The notes under the pieces are model-generated. The model was not told the origin of the DNA and did no database searches. It saw only the letters and a list, made by a program, of their open reading frames with translations. A stretch of 12,081 nucleotides of DNA from Geosiphon pyriformis (lineage: Eukaryota > Glomeromycota > Glomeromycetes > Archaeosporales > Geosiphonaceae). This document shows positions 9,156 through 12,081 of the stretch, piece by piece (position 1 is the stretch's first letter; each line of letters begins with the position of its first letter). Position numbers and translations under genes: made by a program. The DNA is taken from positions 38,926 to 51,006 of the forward strand of contig JAAOMT010000451.1 in assembly GCA_016748015.1 (NCBI GenBank), given 5' to 3'.

Positions 9156-9712
9156 GCTTTTTGGAGCCAATTGTTTCTGATGAGAGCTTGGTATTGGGGA
9201 GCATTTATGACCAGAACTTTGACTAGAATGGTGATTCTGTCAATTGTGAATGGAAAGTTGTCAATTTCTCCTACTGAAGTCTTTTTCATGCCATCAGCAG
9301 TAACAATGATTGTCTGAGCTGGTTGGTCAATGTTTCTTTTTAGCTGTTGCATCAATTGATATGTAATGATACTTTCGGCAAATCCACTGTTTAGGATCAA
9401 GCAAATTGGCTTTTCTTCTACTTCTGCTTCTGTGTACATTGCAGTGATGGCTTTTTGCTTGTTAGCTGCTGCATTGCTAAGCAAGAATGGTGATTCATTT
9501 GCCTTAAATTTAAACAGGAATATATCTGAAAGATTGGCATTTTCAGCAATTCTGATTGGTGGGATTGTGGTAGGAATATAAGAAGAGTTTTGTTGTTGTG
9601 CTGCAGCTCTACCTTCTGAGAGTGCAGTATGGTGAAAATTTTGTTTTTCTGGCATTGTAAGAAAACTAGGTTGAGTATGATAGTGGTTGGGTCTTGGTTG
9701 TTTGAATTGATT
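9143..9712 (-). pseudogene. Retropepsin-like aspartic protease region of pol, catalytic Asp lost
   Basis: The frame is open from just below a TAG at 9713-9715 to the TGA at 9143-9145. The first in-frame ATG is at 9653-9655. The active-site strand reads ICLILNSGFAES, with the expected DSG/DTG Asp replaced by Asn at 9389-9391. A following TADGMKK and ALIRNNWLQ fit the flap and the second conserved strand of retropepsins, where GNDW-type residues are normal and here appear as RNNW. The frame breaks at about 9153-9155 by a one-base loss; the next frame picks up exactly at the expected NLNWETQEL. The enzyme would cut Gag-Pol during particle maturation. It overlaps the end of the Gag frame by up to 295 bases, and the Gag-to-PR change is one base back. 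Confidence 0.88.
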
Positions 9713-11436
9713 CTATTGTTGTTTACTTGGTATCGGTTTTGTGGTGTGAACTGATTTTGCAAAATCAATCTTTGAGCAGGCACTTGATAATGTTGTGTGG
9801 ATGGTTGTTGGTATTGCTGTTGGATTGGCTGTGGAGCAGGCTGATAATAGTTACTTTGGTATTGGGGTTTTGGTGGATAGTAAACTGGTGGTGGTGGTTG
9901 ATAATAAAATTGCTATAGTGGAAGGTAATATTGTTTATTCCTATTTTGTTGGTCTCATTGTAGCTTTCTGCAATCTCTTTTCCAGTGGCCAGGGATTCCA
10001 CAGTAATGGCAATTCTGAGGCTGGTTATTAGAAAGTGGTGCAAAGTTATTTTGATTTTGTCTTTGTGAAGATTGGTATCTTTGTAGAGGTTGGTATCTTT
10101 GTGTTTGTTGTAATTGCTGTGGCTGCTGTTGTTGCTGTTGGTTGGTGAAATAGTTTTCAACTTTCTTGGTTAATTGGTCAATCTTTTTTTCAGCTGCTGA
10201 GCTGGTTTCTTCAATAGCCAGGTTAACAAGTTTGGTACGGTTGGCTTCTTCCATGGCCATTTTATAGTTTTTTGCCTGTTGAATAGCAGTGGCTAAATTT
10301 TCTGGTGCATGTGGGCGAACTTTCTTGATAAGTTTGTCTTTTAGTCCAGCAATGAATTGATCCAAGATTTGTGCATTGGAGTAGTATTCATTTGTTTTCA
10401 ATTGGCAAATCCTTCTAAGCAGTTTGTTGAATTTTTTAAGATAGGTCATAACTGATTCACTTGGTTCTTGCTTGATATTTCGGAACCAATTGCAAAGGGT
10501 AATAAAAGTATTATTGTCAATGAACTGTTCTAAAAAAGCAGTTTTGAATGTTTTCTAGTCTTTTGATAGGGCTTCCAAGTTTTCAAACCATTCACCAGCC
10601 ATTCTTTGTAAGAAATATGGAATTGCTTTTAACATTTTGGCAGCATTCCAACCATTTGCATCTCCTGCTTTTAAGACTTTGTCAAGCTATTCTTGAGGGC
10701 TGGTTTTGCTGTCTTCTCTTGTGAACTCAAGGATTTTTGCGATATATGTGGAGGCCATTTCTTCTTCATTTTCTGAATCTTCTGTTTCTTGTTCTGATTC
10801 AGTCTCTTCACTTCAATTTTCTGCTAAGTAGTCAATAAGATTTGTGTTAGTTAATATTAGTTCCTGTTGTTGAATAGGGCTTTTGGGTAACTGAAAATCT
10901 TCTATTCTTAAAAACCGAATAAGTGGTGAGCTTGGTGTTTGCGGTTGAGCAAGTGAAGTTGAAAATGGTGTGATTGAGAGTGGTAATTTAAAGCTGGTTC
11001 CTTGTTCTGGGGTTTGTAAATGTTTGGCAGTGGTTTTAGGTGTATTGGGAGTAGTTCTGAGTTTTTGTTTCCTTTTTCCTTTTCCTTCTTCTGTTTTTGA
11101 TTCAAAACTAAGAGAAAATTTCTGTTCTACTGGGTAATTCTCTTTACAATACTGAATGATATTGAAGTTGAGTTCTTGGAAGTATGTTTCAAGTGTTTGA
11201 CTGTTAAAATTCTGAGTGTTTAGACAAGAGTGATATACTAAGCTTTCATATAAGTTGTGTCTAACTTCTGAAATGTTGTAGTCTCCAAAAAAATAATTGT
11301 TAATGCAATTTTCAATGTACTGGTAAAGTGTTTTCTTGAATGTTTTAATTCCATCTGGAATGTTAAATCTCTGCTTGCAGTGGGTGTAGATTGACTGATA
11401 ATACTCTAGAGTTCTTGAATCTGTTTGAAGTTGTTG
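9713..11436 (-). pseudogene. Gag with CCHC zinc knuckle
   Basis: One frame runs from about 11436 to 9713 (about 575 codons). N-terminal residues (QSIYTHCKQRFNIPDG onward) are followed by a basic patch KGKRKQK near 11080. A Ser/Thr/Pro-rich stretch and an acidic patch (ESEQETEDSENEEE, about 10760-10800) come next. The retrotransposon Gag core lies at about 10380-10760 with FLQRMAGEWFENL and FKTAFLEQF. A coiled-coil-like AEKKIDQLTKKVENYF is followed by poly-Gln. The nucleocapsid knuckle CHYCGIPGHWKRDC (9970-10011, CX2CX4HX4C) is intact, and the tail is Pro/Gln/Tyr-rich. Stops occur at 10813 (TGA), 10687 (TAG), 10555 (TAG), 9955 (TGA) and 9913 (TAG). The start codon is not clear: a TGA at 11437 lies at the upstream end and an ATG may have been lost there. 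Gag would build the virus-like particle and bind element RNA. Confidence 0.88.
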
Positions 11437-11452
11437 TCACTGTGTTATTTTT

Positions 11453-11466
11453 GTGGGAGAGCACCA
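11453..11466 (-). other. Primer-binding site for reverse transcription
   Basis: Two bases (TT) inside the 5' LTR end the minus strand reads TGGTGCTCTCCCAC. It starts with TGG, complementary to the CCA end of a tRNA, as in most LTR elements. The matching tRNA would end in GTGGGAGAGCACCA; I cannot say which tRNA that is from sequence alone. Confidence 0.7.
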
Positions 11467-11468
11467 AA

Positions 11469-11749
11469 TGTTATTGGAGGTTTTTGGTCTTTTTTCTTGA
11501 ATGTTGTTAATGTTGATTTGCTGTGAATTTACGTTTTTAAGAAGTAGTTGAACCTCTAGTAACTGAATTTATCTTCAAATTATCTCTTATAATTTGAACT
11601 GCTGGACTTATAGTGGAATGGCCAATTCTATGCCAGTTACTTTATGTAGTTATGTTGTAGTAAACGTCAACTTTTTCCCAGGAATTGCTCATCTGAAAGC
11701 TCACTAAAAATGTGTAGTTACTTTGCTGTGAAAATCAACTCTTCTACAG
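11469..11749 (-). repeat. 5' LTR remnant (last 281 bases)
   Basis: It aligns without rearrangement to 2589-2870 and differs by 19 transitions, no transversions and one 1-bp indel. Its inner end (AATAACA on the minus strand) adjoins the primer-binding site. Its outer part is missing because an oppositely oriented LTR begins at 11750, so promoter and transcription start of the element are not in this window. Confidence 0.88.
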
Positions 11750-12081
11750 TGTTACCAGACAAAATTAAAGATATTATTTAGCATGAAATTATCTTATAAT
11801 TTTTATCATTAATTAGCATATATTATCATTTCAAATGATCACTTATTACATTAGCAAAAATGTCCGAAATTATCATTTAATTAATAACCCAAATTGTACA
11901 CAACACAAATGTAACCTAATTGCGATGATCAATCATGCAATACCCCGAACTATGTAACATTCAGAAGTTCGCCGAAATTTGTAGAAATTTGCCAAAATAA
12001 TTGATAGTTCACCAAAATATCTAATAGTTCGCCGAAATAACTTGTAATTTGCCGAAATGTATCTTTAGTTCAGTGAAATTT
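11750..12081 (+). repeat. Start of a second, related LTR in opposite orientation (runs off the window)
   Basis: It begins TGTTACCAGACAAAATTAAA and matches the reverse complement of 3241-3569 through to the last base of the window, so it is the first third of an LTR of the same or a sister family, read on the plus strand. It holds seven or so units related to AGTTCGCCGAAAT at 11970-12081. It keeps CpGs that the left LTR has lost, and there are some transversions between them, so it is a different insertion rather than the partner LTR. The five bases before it, TACAG, are the expected target duplication if it inserted into the 5' LTR. Confidence 0.8.

Larger units (their letters stand above)
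2589..11749 (-). mobile_element. Ty3/Gypsy LTR retrotransposon carrying a dUTPase, inactive, 5' LTR interrupted
   Basis: The element reads from right to left. Direct copies of the LTR end lie at 2589-2870 and 11469-11749, both starting TGTTA on the plus strand. A primer-binding site adjoins the 5' LTR and a polypurine tract adjoins the 3' LTR. The internal region of about 7.9 kb has the order Gag, PR, Cys-rich insert, dUTPase, RT, RNase H, IN, extra ORF. RT before IN, with an integrase GPY/F-like tail, makes it Ty3/Gypsy. The 5' LTR keeps only its last 281 bases because another LTR starts at 11750. The left flank TATAC at 2584-2588 is the expected 5-bp target duplication; its partner lies outside the window. 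Many in-frame stops and lost catalytic residues show this copy cannot move by itself. Confidence 0.93.

Noticed and set aside
9129-10031. Plus-strand frames of 62-78 residues, some membrane-like
   Set aside because: They are antisense shadows of protease and the Gln/Pro-rich Gag tail; no independent support.
9765-10160. His/Asn/Ser-rich minus-strand frame of 131 residues
   Set aside because: It is another frame of the Gag poly-Gln and Pro-rich tail; the CCHC knuckle fixes the true frame.
3241-12081. DNA transposon with long terminal inverted repeats of about 330 bases
   Set aside because: The inner end of the left arm coincides with a polypurine tract and a TG LTR start, and the enclosed genes are gag-pol. 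Two LTRs in opposite orientation explain the arms better.

Overview
The window reads as eukaryotic, AT-rich, transposon-dense fungal DNA. The best guess is an arbuscular mycorrhizal fungus (Glomeromycotina, Rhizophagus-like). That guess rests on the degenerate reverse transcriptase at 1563-2588 and the Gag near 10200, both of which resemble repeat proteins I associate with that group. It is a recognition-based inference and was not checked by a search.

Layout. (1) 2-1176, minus strand: the 5' part of a probable host gene, with an N-terminal coiled coil followed by a P-loop NTPase (Walker A and Walker B visible). It runs off the left edge and has one apparent frameshift. It is CpG-rich, unlike the rest of the window. 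(2) 1177-1562: AT-rich spacer. (3) 1563-2588, minus: the C-terminal half of a decayed non-LTR (LINE-like) reverse transcriptase with an FVDD box. (4) 2589-11749, minus: a Ty3/Gypsy LTR retrotransposon inserted into that LINE copy. In element order it has a truncated 5' LTR remnant (11469-11749), primer-binding site, Gag with a CCHC knuckle, aspartic protease, a long cysteine-rich insert, a complete five-motif dUTPase, reverse transcriptase, RNase H, integrase with a GPY/F-like tail, an extra unidentified ORF, polypurine tract and a 981-bp 3' LTR (2589-3569). (5) 11750-12081, plus: the start of a second, related LTR in opposite orientation that interrupts the 5' LTR. It forms a long inverted repeat with 3241-3569.

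How the parts relate. The retroelement once had a normal replication set: Gag for the particle, PR for maturation, RT/RNase H for cDNA, IN for integration and dUTPase to limit uracil in cDNA. It also carried two parts of unknown role, the Cys-rich domain and the ORF after IN. The copy is dead. About 30 in-frame stops lie in gag-pol, with only three or four one-base frameshifts. The visible catalytic aspartates of PR, RT and IN have become asparagine. The two copies of the LTR end differ by 19 transitions, no transversions and one 1-bp indel. This points to cytosine deamination (methylation decay or a RIP-like process) rather than ordinary drift.

I found no rRNA, tRNA, CRISPR array or bacterial-type operon. 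The parts most likely to be under-described are the post-integrase ORF that reads through the polypurine tract into the LTR, the multi-CxxC insert between protease and dUTPase, and the coiled-coil/NTPase gene at the left edge.
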